Below, in pieces: positions 8,442 to 16,566 of a stretch of DNA of 64,000 nucleotides. Position numbers and translations under genes: made by a program. This DNA is from Segatella buccae ATCC 33574 (GTDB taxonomy: Bacteria; Bacteroidota; Bacteroidia; Bacteroidales; Bacteroidaceae). The stretch covers positions 1,088,617 to 1,152,616 of the forward strand of contig NZ_GL586311.1 in the NCBI RefSeq assembly GCF_000184945.1. Reading direction: 5' to 3'. The notes beneath the pieces are model-generated. The model saw only the letters and a list, made by a program, of their open reading frames with translations. It was not told the origin of the DNA and made no database searches. Each line of letters starts with the position of its first letter. The stretch's first letter is position 1.

Positions 8442-9434
8442 ATGAAAGAAGAAGATTTATCACGCATCAAGCAATACCCCATCGTGGAGTATCTTGAAAG
8501 TAAAGGCATCAAGCCTGTACGCAGAACATCAGTCTATGCGTTGTACCGCTCACCGCTGCGTGCAGAAACACATCCGAGTTTCAAAGTGGACACAGAGAAG
8601 AACCTTTGGATAGACTATGCCGAATGCAGGGGCGGAAGTATCATCGACCTCTGTATGCGTTTGGAGGGCTGCACGCTATCGGAAGCCATCCACCACTTGG
8701 GGCAGAACGCTCCCGATAATACAGTATATAGTTCTCACAAAGACTTCTCACAAAACAATCTCCAACCAACGATGGCTGCAAACGAGACAAGGAAACTGAT
8801 AAGTATATCAGACACCCTACCGCCACATTTGCAGGAGTATCTTACAAAGGTACGCTGCATTGATTTGGAAAAGGCAAAGCCTTTCCTTAAATGTATCAGC
8901 TATGAGGTAAGGGGCAGGCGCTATCAATCCATCGGCTTTGCCAATCAATCAGGAGGGCATGAACTTCGGGACAATGGCACGTTCAAGGGAACGATAGCTC
9001 CGAAGGACATTACTCCTATATTCACCGACAAGATAATAAACCAAATGCAGCCAACTTGTGTGTTCGAGGGATTTATGGATTTTCTTTCTTTTCTTTCAAT
9101 GAAAGAAGAAGTAACAAGTGCCTGCCTTGTGCTAAACTCCGTGAGCAATACCGCCAAAGCAATTCGGTATATGAATGCGCAGGGAATATCTTCCATTCGT
9201 ACCTTCCTTGATAATGACGATGCTGGGCGGAGGGCTGTTCAAGATTTCATAAAGGCAGGCTTCCATGTTGAGGACATGAACATACATTACAAAGACTTCA
9301 AGGATCTCAACGATTTTCATGTCAGTCGTGTCCGTGAGCGACAGAATCATAAAGAGCAGATACTGGCACACATGTCGGTTACAGAACAAAATCAAAGCAA
9401 TAAATCAAAACAAGTCAAACATAAAATGAGATAG
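8442..9434 (+). CDS. DnaG-like primase (CHC2-like N-terminus, Toprim) of the mobile element
   Basis: A 330-aa protein with a DnaG-type layout. The N-terminal domain RSPLRAETHPSFKVD, then WIDYAECRGGSIIDL corresponds to the CHC2 zinc-finger region but lacks the zinc cysteines, as usual for the mobile-element branch. The Toprim domain has CVFEGFMDFLSF (acidic EG motif) and TFLDNDDAGRRA (the DxD-type metal site). It would lay down primers on the single-stranded DNA that enters during mobilization. The start at 8442 (MKEEDLSRIK) is the first ATG after the repeat cluster. Four nt separate it from the DUF3408 gene. It is clearly homologous to, but diverged from, the primase at 46036-46947. Confidence 0.88.
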   Translation: MKEEDLSRIKQYPIVEYLESKGIKPVRRTSVYALYRSPLRAETHPSFKVDTEKNLWIDYAECRGGSIIDLCMRLEGCTLSEAIHHLGQNAPDNTVYSSHKDFSQNNLQPTMAANETRKLISISDTLPPHLQEYLTKVRCIDLEKAKPFLKCISYEVRGRRYQSIGFANQSGGHELRDNGTFKGTIAPKDITPIFTDKIINQMQPTCVFEGFMDFLSFLSMKEEVTSACLVLNSVSNTAKAIRYMNAQGISSIRTFLDNDDAGRRAVQDFIKAGFHVEDMNIHYKDFKDLNDFHVSRVRERQNHKEQILAHMSVTEQNQSNKSKQVKHKMR

Positions 9435-9438
9435 AGAA

Positions 9439-9909
9439 ATGAAAAAGAAAACAATGATGAATGACAAAGACCTTTCATGGTTCTTGGAATGCCAAGATGA
9501 TAAAATGGACAATGAGGTAATCCCACAGACGGAAGCACAACCCGTTCCTGTGGAGGAAATAACAACGGACGTAGAAATAAATGAGGACAGTGTTACTCAA
9601 GGAGAAGCGGATATCACTTCTGGGAAATCCGAGCATACACGGCATACTGAGAATATGGCTGTTCAAAGACGCATCAGCTCCAAAATGAGGAAGAAAACAC
9701 TCGAAGCCTACAAGCAAGCCTATCTTGTGCCAACCAAACTGTGCAACCGAAAGGCGGTCTATCTGAGCCGAGAAACGCAGGAGCATGCCGACTTCATCGT
9801 GCGCAGGTTAGGCGACAGGGGCAGCAACCTTTCAAGTTTCGTGGAGAACATCGTGCGTCTCCATTTGGAAGAGTACGGTGAGGACATAGATAAATGGAGG
9901 AGATTATAA
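9439..9909 (+). CDS. DUF3408 family protein
   Basis: 156 aa, with a disordered acidic N-terminal half and a conserved C-terminal ~85 residues (RRISSKMRKKTLEAYKQAYL, then RKAVYLSRETQEHADFIVRR, then SSFVENIVRLHLEEY). This matches DUF3408, a ribbon-helix-helix-like DNA-binding family found almost only in Bacteroidetes conjugative and mobilizable elements, near partition or mobilization genes. Here it stands between primase and oriT/MobC. Role inferred: DNA binding in transfer or partition; no direct evidence. A terminator follows. Confidence 0.82.
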   Translation: MKKKTMMNDKDLSWFLECQDDKMDNEVIPQTEAQPVPVEEITTDVEINEDSVTQGEADITSGKSEHTRHTENMAVQRRISSKMRKKTLEAYKQAYLVPTKLCNRKAVYLSRETQEHADFIVRRLGDRGSNLSSFVENIVRLHLEEYGEDIDKWRRL

Positions 9910-9917
9910 ATCACAGG

Positions 9918-9981
9918 AAAAGGGTCGAGGACTTTTGGGAAAAGGGGCTATTATTCCACTCAAAACTCTCAACCCTTTTTT
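9918..9981 (+). terminator. Rho-independent terminator after DUF3408
   Basis: aaaagggt-c-gag (9918-9929) pairs with ctc-a-accctttt (9968-9979), an 11-bp stem with one mismatch and a long loop, running into a T-tract. It ends the VirE/primase/DUF3408 transcription unit. Confidence 0.55.
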
Positions 9982-10126
9982 AGAGAACATAGCAACAGAA
10001 ATTTGTCAAACATACTGAATGATGAGAACACCACGAACACAGTTAAACACGGAATGCACAGCATTCACTTTCAAGCAGCAAAACGCCTTGTGCGTAAACG
10101 TTTCGTTAGCTGATATTGCAAGACGT

Positions 10127-10177
10127 CAGTTTGTACCCACAAACTGCCCTTGCTCCCCTCGTCAGACTATCGGGGAG
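10127..10177 (+). other. oriT: Candidate oriT of the left mobilizable element
   Basis: Two adjacent inverted repeats lie about 90 bp before MobC: cagtttgt-accc-acaaactg (10127-10146), then ctcccc (10153-10158) with ggggag (10172-10177). Between and around them is the string cccttgctcccctcgtcag, which closely matches the sequence at the same place in the other element of this window (hairpin followed by cttgctcc, then a tc-rich tract). Hairpin plus conserved core upstream of mobilization genes is the usual layout of an origin of transfer. Confidence 0.6.
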
Positions 10178-10268
10178 ATAAGACCGTAATCACTCCGTTC
10201 TCATCGGTCAGTATTTAGGAATTAAGGTAATAAATCATCTACAATGATAAACTTTCAAGGAAACTTAT

Positions 10269-10694
10269 ATGAACAGATATAAAGGAAAAGCTGTCCGATG
10301 GCAGCAACAGGATAAAGAAGAACAGCGGATGAACAAAACGGAGTTCATCAAGGTAAGATGTACCAGTGAAGAGAAGAAACGTATCAAATCAAGGGCGGAA
10401 AGCACGGGACGGAAATTCTCCGATTATTGTCGGGAAATACTCCTTAACGGAGAAGTAACAGCCGTTCCCAAGATGACAGACAATGAGAGGGAAGCCATTG
10501 CCATTCTCCAACATACAGGAAGGTTCTATGGGCAGATTTCCAATCTCATCAAGCTCAAGGACGAGGATTGGCTACATATCACCAAGAACCTTTCGCTATG
10601 TGCCAAAGAGGCATTTAAGCGGTTTTACGACCCGCATTTTCGGGTGGATGATGAAATATATAAGGTCTTAAATCTAACAAGAAATGATAGGTAA
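10269..10694 (+). CDS. MobC-like mobilization accessory protein
   Basis: Up to 141 aa; an internal start at 10329 (MNKTEFIKVR) would give 121 aa and is also plausible. The N-terminal part IKVRCTSEEKKRIKSRAEST, followed by RKFSDYCREILLNG, is a ribbon-helix-helix DNA-binding segment typical of MobC/MbeC. The C-terminal part is helical, with the family's LKHTGRFYGQISNLIK-like stretch. It should bind oriT and help the relaxase form the relaxosome. Its end overlaps the relaxase start by 11 nt, indicating translational coupling. Confidence 0.85.
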   Translation: MNRYKGKAVRWQQQDKEEQRMNKTEFIKVRCTSEEKKRIKSRAESTGRKFSDYCREILLNGEVTAVPKMTDNEREAIAILQHTGRFYGQISNLIKLKDEDWLHITKNLSLCAKEAFKRFYDPHFRVDDEIYKVLNLTRNDR

Positions 10695-11745
10695 ATGCAA
10701 GGCGATAGCGCACGGAAGCACAGCTTTGGACTATATTTTCAGGGAAGGCAAACTCGGTAGTCGGCTTGCATTCCACAATCTTTGCAGCAGAGATCCAAAG
10801 ACTATCTATGAGGAAATGAAAGTGGTCAGTAACTACAACAGCCGTTGCAGGAACAAGTTTCTCCGTATCGAAATTGGCATCGCACCGCAGGACGAGAAAA
10901 AGCTGTCTGTGTCCGAATATATGTGGATAGCACATTTGTTTGCCAAGCAAATGGGACTTGACAACCACCAATGGGTGGCAGTAACGCACAAGGACACCGA
11001 TAATAGACACATTCACATAATTGCTAACCGTATCAGTCTGTATGGAGAAGTCTATGATACCACCTTTGTGAGCAATAGGGCTGCAAGGGTGGCAGAGGAA
11101 ATCAGCAGGGAGAAAGGCTTGACCATTGCAAAAGAGGTCAAGGCAGAAAGGAAACACCAAAAGGAAAAAGCCAGCCCTACAAGAGAGCAAACAAAGCAGC
11201 AGGTGCAGAAGATTTGCTACACCTTGCTTGACAAGTACAAAGGAACAGGTGTCACGGGGCATTCCATGTTCCTTTATGAATTGAACAAAAACGGCATTAC
11301 CATAAAGCGTATGAAGAACAAGCAGGGCAAGGTATATGGCTTGAAGTTCTCATACGCAGGGCAATCCTTCAAGGCTTCCGAAATCGGCAGGGAGTTCGGC
11401 TACCATTCCTTGCAGAAGGACTTTGAAACAACCAACAAGGAAGTATCAAGGAAACCACATCTAACAGTACAAGAGCCGACAGAAAAGAAAGAACAATCTG
11501 ATACAGGCTACCAACTTGTACCTCCAAGTCGCTCCTCTATCTCACGAGACAATGATACCTCACAAGTGCAGAATCCCATTGGTGCAGTGGCAGACACCAT
11601 CGTTAGCGCAGCCGATGAAGCGGTGGAAGGGTTAGGCGATTTAATTACACCAAGTACACAAGGCAATGACTTAACCGAAGCTGCATGGCAGCGCAAACTC
11701 AGATACCAAGCTAACAGAAAGAAGAAACGTGGAAGGGGAATATAA
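10684..11745 (+). CDS. Relaxase / mobilization nuclease (MobP-type)
   Basis: A 353-aa relaxase with an N-terminal nuclease domain. GKCKAIAHGSTALDYI forms the start, and the metal-binding histidine triad is in VTHKDTDNRHIHIIANR (about residues 100-116). The enzyme nicks oriT and stays covalently linked to the transferred strand through a tyrosine; the likely catalytic Tyr is in the first ~40 residues, but I cannot assign it surely. The C-terminal third is Lys/Gln-rich and basic. It is the last gene of the element's plus-strand arm. Elements like this are mobilised in trans by a conjugative element's transfer machinery, since no such genes are present. Confidence 0.88.
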   Translation: MIGKCKAIAHGSTALDYIFREGKLGSRLAFHNLCSRDPKTIYEEMKVVSNYNSRCRNKFLRIEIGIAPQDEKKLSVSEYMWIAHLFAKQMGLDNHQWVAVTHKDTDNRHIHIIANRISLYGEVYDTTFVSNRAARVAEEISREKGLTIAKEVKAERKHQKEKASPTREQTKQQVQKICYTLLDKYKGTGVTGHSMFLYELNKNGITIKRMKNKQGKVYGLKFSYAGQSFKASEIGREFGYHSLQKDFETTNKEVSRKPHLTVQEPTEKKEQSDTGYQLVPPSRSSISRDNDTSQVQNPIGAVADTIVSAADEAVEGLGDLITPSTQGNDLTEAAWQRKLRYQANRKKKRGRGI

Positions 11746-12297
11746 ACATAGCATACAAAAAGTGCATAATAAAGAATATCTCATCAAAAACGCTTGCTAT
11801 TCGGTAACAAAGTATTATCTTTGCAAACAGAATAACAAGCGTTCTTTGTTAGGCAGAAAACAGCGAAGCCAAGTAGCTCGCTCGTTTCCAAATCGTTACC
11901 AGTTTAGTTGTACAAACAAGGTAACTTCTTTATTTTCAGACAGATATATTTTTATAATTATCTTGCATTGCAACTACGGCCCTTTTGCAATCCCGTTTGG
12001 GCTTTTTCAGACCTGTTTTCGGGCCAAAATATGTGTCAATGAAATTCAAACGGCTGATTATCAGAGCCTTGAGAAAATCGTCAAAATCGCGTATTTGCGC
12101 CCGATTGGATTGCTCGTTGCAAATGTCGCAAGCAGAGAGGTCGAAAACGAATAAATAGTTTGACAATCTGTTCTATCCTGAGGTCTCCACCCACTAAACA
12201 TCACCCGGGAGAAATCTGTCGAACGAGGGAAAAGCCTTCTCTCGCGCAAGACGAGGGAATCTTTGGGAACCGGCTAAAGAGCATCTGAAGGACCGTA
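11746..12297. other. Intergenic junction between the mobilizable element and the efflux operon
   Basis: No convincing gene in 552 bp. At 11789-11843 a 13-bp inverted repeat with one mismatch (aacgcttg-c-tattc / gaata-a-caagcgtt) flanks a good plus-strand promoter: TTG at 11794-11796, 19 nt, then TATCTTTG at 11816-11823. Nothing recognisable lies downstream of it, so it may be an orphan promoter left after loss of a gene, or drive a small RNA. Around 11970-12030 the sequence has further short inverted repeats. The right boundary of the left element probably lies in this stretch. Confidence 0.5.
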
Positions 12298-13551
12298 TCA
12301 CTCGAGCACCAATATTTCATTGTCCTTATAGCTTTCATAGCCACTTACGATGACTTGCTCGCCGGGCTCCAGTCCTTCCAATACCTCATAGTATTGGGGA
12401 TTCTGGCGACCAATGCGGATGTTGCGGCGGTAGGCTTTGTGCCCGTTTTTGTCGAGTACGAATATCCAGGTGCCGCCCGTGACACTGTAAAAAGTGCCTT
12501 TGGGAATGAGAATTGCCTTTTTGGCTTCTCCGAGTTGCAGGTCGAGATAGTAGGTCTGGCCGGTGCGGATGTTCTGCGGACGTGGGCCGCTGAACACAAA
12601 GTCGATGCGGAAACGCCCGTCACGCACCTCGGGATAGACTTTGCGCACGGTGAGTCGGTAAGTCCGTCCGCTCTGTTCGAAAGAGGCCGTGAGTCCGGCG
12701 CGCACACGGTCGATGTAATGCTCATCCACCTGCGCCTCCACCTTATAGTCGCTCAGGTCGTTGATGACACCGATTTTCTGTCCCGGCGAGATGCTTTGCC
12801 CCAACTCCACATCAAGCAAGCCCACCTCTCCGTCGATGGATGAGCGCACGTCGAGCTTGGCCTTCCGCGCCCTCACCAGCGACACGTTGCGCTGCATCGA
12901 TTCCAGATTGTCGCTCATCTGCTCCATCTGCGACCTGCGCAACAGCCCGTCCTTCTTCAACCGCTGCTGTATCAGTCCGTTCTTCTTCACGGCCAACTCA
13001 TACGCTTCCTTGGCCTTGAGATACTCTTCCCGCGAGTTGAGCTGCTCTTTCTGCAAAGCCCCTTGATGGCGGTAGGCCCTCAGTTTGGTCTCCACATCCA
13101 TTTCCAGTTGCAAGGCCTCGTTGCGGTTGTTCAACCGATCCTGCTCCATCGAGATCTGAGTGTTGCGTAGCATATTCTGTTTCTCGGCCAGTTCGCTCTC
13201 GGCATTCAGTATTTCGAGGTCGAGATTGCTGTTGCTCAGTCTCACGATGATGTCGCCCTTGTGTACGTGAGCACCCTCATCGACCACCTTTTCGAGCACT
13301 ACGCCACCCTCCTCGGGCGAAATCTGCACCACCTGAATGGGCACCACCCTGCCATCCACGTTCACATAGTCGTCAAATTTGGCTTGTTTCACCTCGCTGA
13401 TGCTCAGGCCACGACGCTCGACTTTCAGCGTAGAACTGTAATTTGACAGTGCCAGCCACGCCAAAACGGCGACCATGAGCACTCCTCCAACTGCCCACGC
13501 CCAGTATTTCTTGGGCAGAAGATATTGTTTCTGTTTTATTTCAATGTCCAT
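12298..13551 (-). CDS. HlyD/MacA-type periplasmic adaptor subunit of an efflux pump
   Basis: A 417-aa membrane-fusion protein. One N-terminal transmembrane helix (YWAWAVGGVLMVAVLAWLAL, about residues 17-36) anchors it in the inner membrane. A biotinyl-lipoyl half-domain (GGVVLEKVVDEGAHVHKGD) is followed by a long coiled-coil hairpin (about residues 105-225), the second lipoyl half (SIDGEVGLLDVELGQSI) and a beta-barrel. It links an inner-membrane transporter to the TolC channel encoded by the overlapping upstream gene. No ABC permease or ATPase gene follows before the mobilizable element, which is unusual for this operon type. Confidence 0.9.
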   Translation of the reverse strand: MDIEIKQKQYLLPKKYWAWAVGGVLMVAVLAWLALSNYSSTLKVERRGLSISEVKQAKFDDYVNVDGRVVPIQVVQISPEEGGVVLEKVVDEGAHVHKGDIIVRLSNSNLDLEILNAESELAEKQNMLRNTQISMEQDRLNNRNEALQLEMDVETKLRAYRHQGALQKEQLNSREEYLKAKEAYELAVKKNGLIQQRLKKDGLLRRSQMEQMSDNLESMQRNVSLVRARKAKLDVRSSIDGEVGLLDVELGQSISPGQKIGVINDLSDYKVEAQVDEHYIDRVRAGLTASFEQSGRTYRLTVRKVYPEVRDGRFRIDFVFSGPRPQNIRTGQTYYLDLQLGEAKKAILIPKGTFYSVTGGTWIFVLDKNGHKAYRRNIRIGRQNPQYYEVLEGLEPGEQVIVSGYESYKDNEILVLE

Positions 13552-14849
13552 AACGGTTGATTTTTCGTATAATAATCCACTAATTTCTGTTTCAAGACAA
13601 GCATCATCTGCATTTGCAAAAGACGGATGCGGCTTTCGAGAAGCGTCTGGCCGGCTGTGTGCAAATCGAAGGTGGAGAGCATACCCTCCTCATATTTCCG
13701 ATGGGAGAGGTGCCACGCCAGCGAGTCGGAGGCCACCTTGCGCCCCATTTGCGCCACTTCGCGGGCATAGCCGTCGCGGTCCATCACAGCCCCGGCAATG
13801 GCGTCGGCCAGTTTCCGTCGCTCGTCGGCCACCTCCCATTGTGCTAAACGATAGGCCGTTTTGGCCTGTCGGGCTTTGCGCCAGGTGGAAGGGGAAAATA
13901 CGGGGATGGAGAGCGTCAGATAGACATACTCGCCCATGTTGTTGTGAAACTGGGCACCGAACGGCGCCAAGTTACCCTTCTCCGACAGATTTTTATAATA
14001 ATTGGTGGAAAAACCTCCTCCCAGCCGTAGTGAGGGCAGTAGTTCGGCTCGCCTGACATGCCATTCGAGGCGGGCGTTTTCGACCGAATACTCGGCCATC
14101 CTCACGGCTGCGGTTCCACCCCCGGAATGGAAATGTTGTACTTCCTGCCCTCCGTCTTCTGCCAGACCGTCATCAAGCACAAGCGTATCGGCCGTGGGAT
14201 AGTTCATCGCCGACTTCAATGCGAGCAATGCCTTACGAGCCGCATGTTGCTGATGCAGCAGATTGTAGTCGTCTTCGGCCACCTGGCTCTCCAGCTGCAC
14301 CACATCGGGCCGGCTCTTCTCGCCCAACTCAAACAGCCTGTGTGTCTTCTTCAACAGTGCCTGTGAGTCGCGCAACTTCTCTTCGGCCAGTCCGATGCTC
14401 CGCTGCGTGTACACCGCATCCACATATTTCGCCATCACCTCCACGGCTCTCTCGTCCTGCGCCCGTTCCACGGCTGTGGCGGCACCGGTCTTGGCCAACC
14501 TCGCCTGCCGGAAGGCATTGAGGGTGCGTCCGCCGTCGAAGAGGAGCATGGAGGCAGAGATCTGGTAGTAGTTGTTGAAGGTAGTCACATTATTATAAGT
14601 GTTGGTCTCGGGGTTGATGTTGCGTCCCCAGCTGTACTGCCCGTTCACCTGTGCCTCAACGCTCGGCAAGAAGTCGAGCCAAGCCGTGCGACTGTCGGCC
14701 TGCCGCTGCCGAAGTTCCAGTTGCCGGCGTGCCACATCGGTGGCATGTTCCACGGCGTAGGCCACGCACCGGTTCATCGACCACGGCTGTTGGGCTGCAG
14801 CCGACAAGCCTAACAGGCTCCATAGCAATATGTTTAATTCACGTTTCAT
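13536..14849 (-). CDS. TolC-family outer-membrane efflux protein
   Basis: 437 aa, with a signal peptide (MKRELNILLWSLLGLSAAAQ) and then two repeats of the TolC/OEP helical hairpin. It has typical segments such as WLDFLPSVEAQVNGQYSWG, then SASMLLFDGGRTLNAFRQAR, and in the second half LPSLRLGGGFSTNYY and VYLTLSIPVF. It forms the trimeric outer-membrane duct for the HlyD-type adaptor, whose gene overlaps by 16 nt. The first gene of the operon, it is divergent from an NtrC-type regulator gene, with operators and a sigma-54-like promoter just upstream. Confidence 0.9.
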   Translation of the reverse strand: MKRELNILLWSLLGLSAAAQQPWSMNRCVAYAVEHATDVARRQLELRQRQADSRTAWLDFLPSVEAQVNGQYSWGRNINPETNTYNNVTTFNNYYQISASMLLFDGGRTLNAFRQARLAKTGAATAVERAQDERAVEVMAKYVDAVYTQRSIGLAEEKLRDSQALLKKTHRLFELGEKSRPDVVQLESQVAEDDYNLLHQQHAARKALLALKSAMNYPTADTLVLDDGLAEDGGQEVQHFHSGGGTAAVRMAEYSVENARLEWHVRRAELLPSLRLGGGFSTNYYKNLSEKGNLAPFGAQFHNNMGEYVYLTLSIPVFSPSTWRKARQAKTAYRLAQWEVADERRKLADAIAGAVMDRDGYAREVAQMGRKVASDSLAWHLSHRKYEEGMLSTFDLHTAGQTLLESRIRLLQMQMMLVLKQKLVDYYTKNQPLWTLK

Positions 14850-14863
14850 ATATCGTCAATTCA

Positions 14864-14880
14864 TGCCAATGCCGTGCCAA
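14864..14880 (-). promoter_or_regulatory. Sigma-54-like promoter of the efflux operon
   Basis: On the minus strand TTGGCACGGCATTGGCA contains a -24 TGGCACG and a -12 TGGC(A) with GG and GC at the right spacing for RpoN (consensus TGGCACG-N4-TTGC). It would start transcription only a few nt before the tolC-like ATG, which is unusually short and lowers confidence. The divergent regulator is a sigma-54 activator, which fits. Confidence 0.5.
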
Positions 14881-14932
14881 AACCACAGTTCGTTGGCTAT
14901 CAGTACTTTAAGAGGTTGTGCCGGTTCTGCGT

Positions 14933-14966
14933 GTGTCCAAAAGTTGGACACCGGTGTCCAACTTTT
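14933..14966. promoter_or_regulatory. Operator/UAS: three alternating TTGGACAC half-sites
   Basis: GTGTCCAA (14933-14940), AAG, TTGGACAC (14944-14951), CG, GTGTCCAA (14954-14961). The second and third half-sites lie in a 28-bp perfect palindrome (14939-14966). The site is about 70-100 bp upstream of the sigma-54-like promoter, the normal place for an NtrC-type enhancer, and is probably bound by the adjacent regulator. Confidence 0.65.
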
Positions 14967-15093
14967 AAACACCCGCAAGACTGATGTGGGGATGCCGGCC
15001 CCAACTGCTTGGGAGCCCACATGCTCTCCCCTTTGTCTGCCCCTTCCCGGCAGGGGGCAAGGTCTCTTGTCTCCCCGTCCTTTCCAAATCTCC

Positions 15094-15110
15094 TGTCTAA
15101 AAAATGGACA
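15094..15110. promoter_or_regulatory. Weaker operator copy near the regulator gene
   Basis: TGTCTA-AAAAA-TGGACA is a degenerate copy of the same dyad as at 14933-14966, about 45 bp before the regulator start codon. It overlaps TGGACAAGCCCTTGC (15105-15119), which itself has sigma-54-like GG and TTGC spacing. This suggests autoregulation. Confidence 0.4.
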
Positions 15111-15153
15111 AGCCCTTGCCGTTTTGCCGAAAAACAACTATTTTTGCACTATC

Positions 15154-16494
15154 ATGAAACAAGGAACCATTCTCATCGTCGATGACAACCGTAACATCCT
15201 CACCACGGTCAAGATGCTTCTGGAAGGTGTCTTCGCACGCATCACGACCATAGCCTCGCCCGACAACATCCCGGCCCGGCTACGCGAAGACAAGCCCGAC
15301 GTGGTGTTGCTTGACATGAACTTCCGGAGCGGCATCAACAACGGCAACGAGGGACTGTACTGGTTGCGCGAAATCAAACGGCTGCATCCCCAAACGCAAG
15401 TGGTGCTCTTCACGGCCTACGCTGACATACAACTGGCCGTGACGGGGCTCAAGGAGGGGGCAGTCGACTTTGTGGTGAAACCTTTCGACAACGAAAAGTT
15501 GGTGGAGACGCTCACCGAGGCCTATCGCAAAAGGCAGAAAAGCTCCGGAGCGGTCTCGTCGAAATCACTTGCCGGCGAAGGAGCCATGCAATGGGGATCT
15601 TCTCAAGCCATGAAAGACTTGCGGCTGATGGTGGAAAAGGTGGCCGCAACGGATGCCAACATCCTCATCACGGGCGAGAACGGTACCGGCAAGGAGGTGC
15701 TGGCCAACGAGATACACCGCCTCTCAGTCCGCAACCGGCGCAAAATGCTGCCCGTAGACATGGGTGCCATCACCGAAACGCTGTTTGAGAGCGAACTGTT
15801 CGGCCATGTGAAAGGGGCCTTCACGGATGCCAAGGCCGACAAACCGGGAAAATTTGAACAGGCCGAGGGGAGCACGCTCTTCCTTGACGAGATAGGCAAC
15901 CTGAGTTATGCCTTACAGGCCAAACTGCTCACCGCCCTGCAACGGCGAAGCATCGTGCGGGTAGGTGGCAGCAGAGAGATACCCGTTGACGTGCGTCTCA
16001 TCTGCGCCACCAATCGCGACTTGCAACAAATGGTGGCCCACGGAGAATTTCGCGAAGACTTGCTCTACCGCATCAACACCATCCGGCTGCATCTTCCGCC
16101 TCTGCGCGAGCGTCGGGAAGACATCCTGCCGCTGGCCCGGCTGTTTCTCGGGAGATACGCCGCCCTCTACAACAAACCCAAAATGGCATTCACCGGACCG
16201 GCAGAAGCGAAAATCAGTGCGTTGCCCTGGTACGGCAATATCCGGGAACTGCAACATGCCGTGGAGAAGGCTGTCATTCTGAGCAGCGGCACACTGATAG
16301 GCGAAGAAGACATAGACGGCAGTCCGGCTGCCCGGCAGAAGCCTCTTGAAGAGGTGCAGACACTCGACGAGATGGAGCGTCGGCTCATAGAAAAGACCAT
16401 CCGCGAGTGCGACGGGAATCTCTCGCAAGTGGCCGCACAGCTCGGCATTTCCCGGCAAACACTGTACAACAAAATCAAGCGATACGGCATCTGA
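15154..16494 (+). CDS. NtrC-type sigma-54-dependent response regulator
   Basis: 446 aa, starting at ATG 15154 (MKQGTILIVDDNRNIL), the true receiver start. The receiver domain has acidic pocket DD at 10-11 and phospho-acceptor Asp54 (VLLDMNF). The central AAA+ domain (about 150-370) has the P-loop GENGTGKE, the segment ELFGHVKGAFTDA in the place of the GAFTGA sigma-54 contact loop, and FLDEIGN as Walker B. The C-terminal Fis-type HTH (about 405-445) reads LSQVAAQLGISRQTLYNKIK. The GAFTDA variant is worth noting, since the loop touches sigma-54. The sensor kinase gene follows after 72 bp, and the divergent TolC/HlyD operon is the likely target. Confidence 0.93.
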   Translation: MKQGTILIVDDNRNILTTVKMLLEGVFARITTIASPDNIPARLREDKPDVVLLDMNFRSGINNGNEGLYWLREIKRLHPQTQVVLFTAYADIQLAVTGLKEGAVDFVVKPFDNEKLVETLTEAYRKRQKSSGAVSSKSLAGEGAMQWGSSQAMKDLRLMVEKVAATDANILITGENGTGKEVLANEIHRLSVRNRRKMLPVDMGAITETLFESELFGHVKGAFTDAKADKPGKFEQAEGSTLFLDEIGNLSYALQAKLLTALQRRSIVRVGGSREIPVDVRLICATNRDLQQMVAHGEFREDLLYRINTIRLHLPPLRERREDILPLARLFLGRYAALYNKPKMAFTGPAEAKISALPWYGNIRELQHAVEKAVILSSGTLIGEEDIDGSPAARQKPLEEVQTLDEMERRLIEKTIRECDGNLSQVAAQLGISRQTLYNKIKRYGI

Positions 16495-16566
16495 CCGCTT
16501 CCGTCCACTCTCGGGAGAAGCGGAGCGTGCGATGCAGAAAGTCTTTCACCCACCACATCATAAACA

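Larger units (their letters stand above)
9910..10268. other. Intergenic region with terminator and oriT-like hairpins
   Basis: No gene is apparent in these 359 bp. The left part holds the terminator of the primase/DUF3408 transcript. The right part holds two inverted repeats upstream of MobC that look like the transfer origin. About 40 bp of AT-rich DNA immediately upstream of MobC could hold its promoter. Confidence 0.6.
5556..11930. mobile_element. Mobilizable genetic element backbone without a visible integrase (approximate limits)
   Basis: The segment holds two excisionase-like HTH proteins, a VirE-like ATPase, a DnaG-like primase, a DUF3408 protein, an oriT-like region, MobC and a relaxase, the standard set of Bacteroidetes mobilizable islands. 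The same order of core functions recurs in the complete element at 28.8-50.0 kb. No tyrosine or serine recombinase gene is present between 5.4 and 12.3 kb, and I could not identify flanking direct repeats, so the ends given are only the gene limits plus flanking sequence. It is either a remnant or the internal part of a larger island whose integrase lies elsewhere. Confidence 0.65.
14850..15153. other. Regulatory region between tolC-like operon and NtrC-type regulator
   Basis: This 304-bp divergent control region holds a sigma-54-like promoter reading into the efflux operon, a cluster of three TTGGACAC half-sites, a weaker operator copy next to the regulator gene, and a TATTTTTG box (15139-15146) just before the regulator start. 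No gene is apparent in it. Confidence 0.65.

Noticed and set aside
11729..12154. A 141-codon open frame at the right edge of the left element
   Set aside because: It overlaps the relaxase end, has no recognisable domain, and its codons run through a promoter and inverted repeats; it looks like non-coding DNA.
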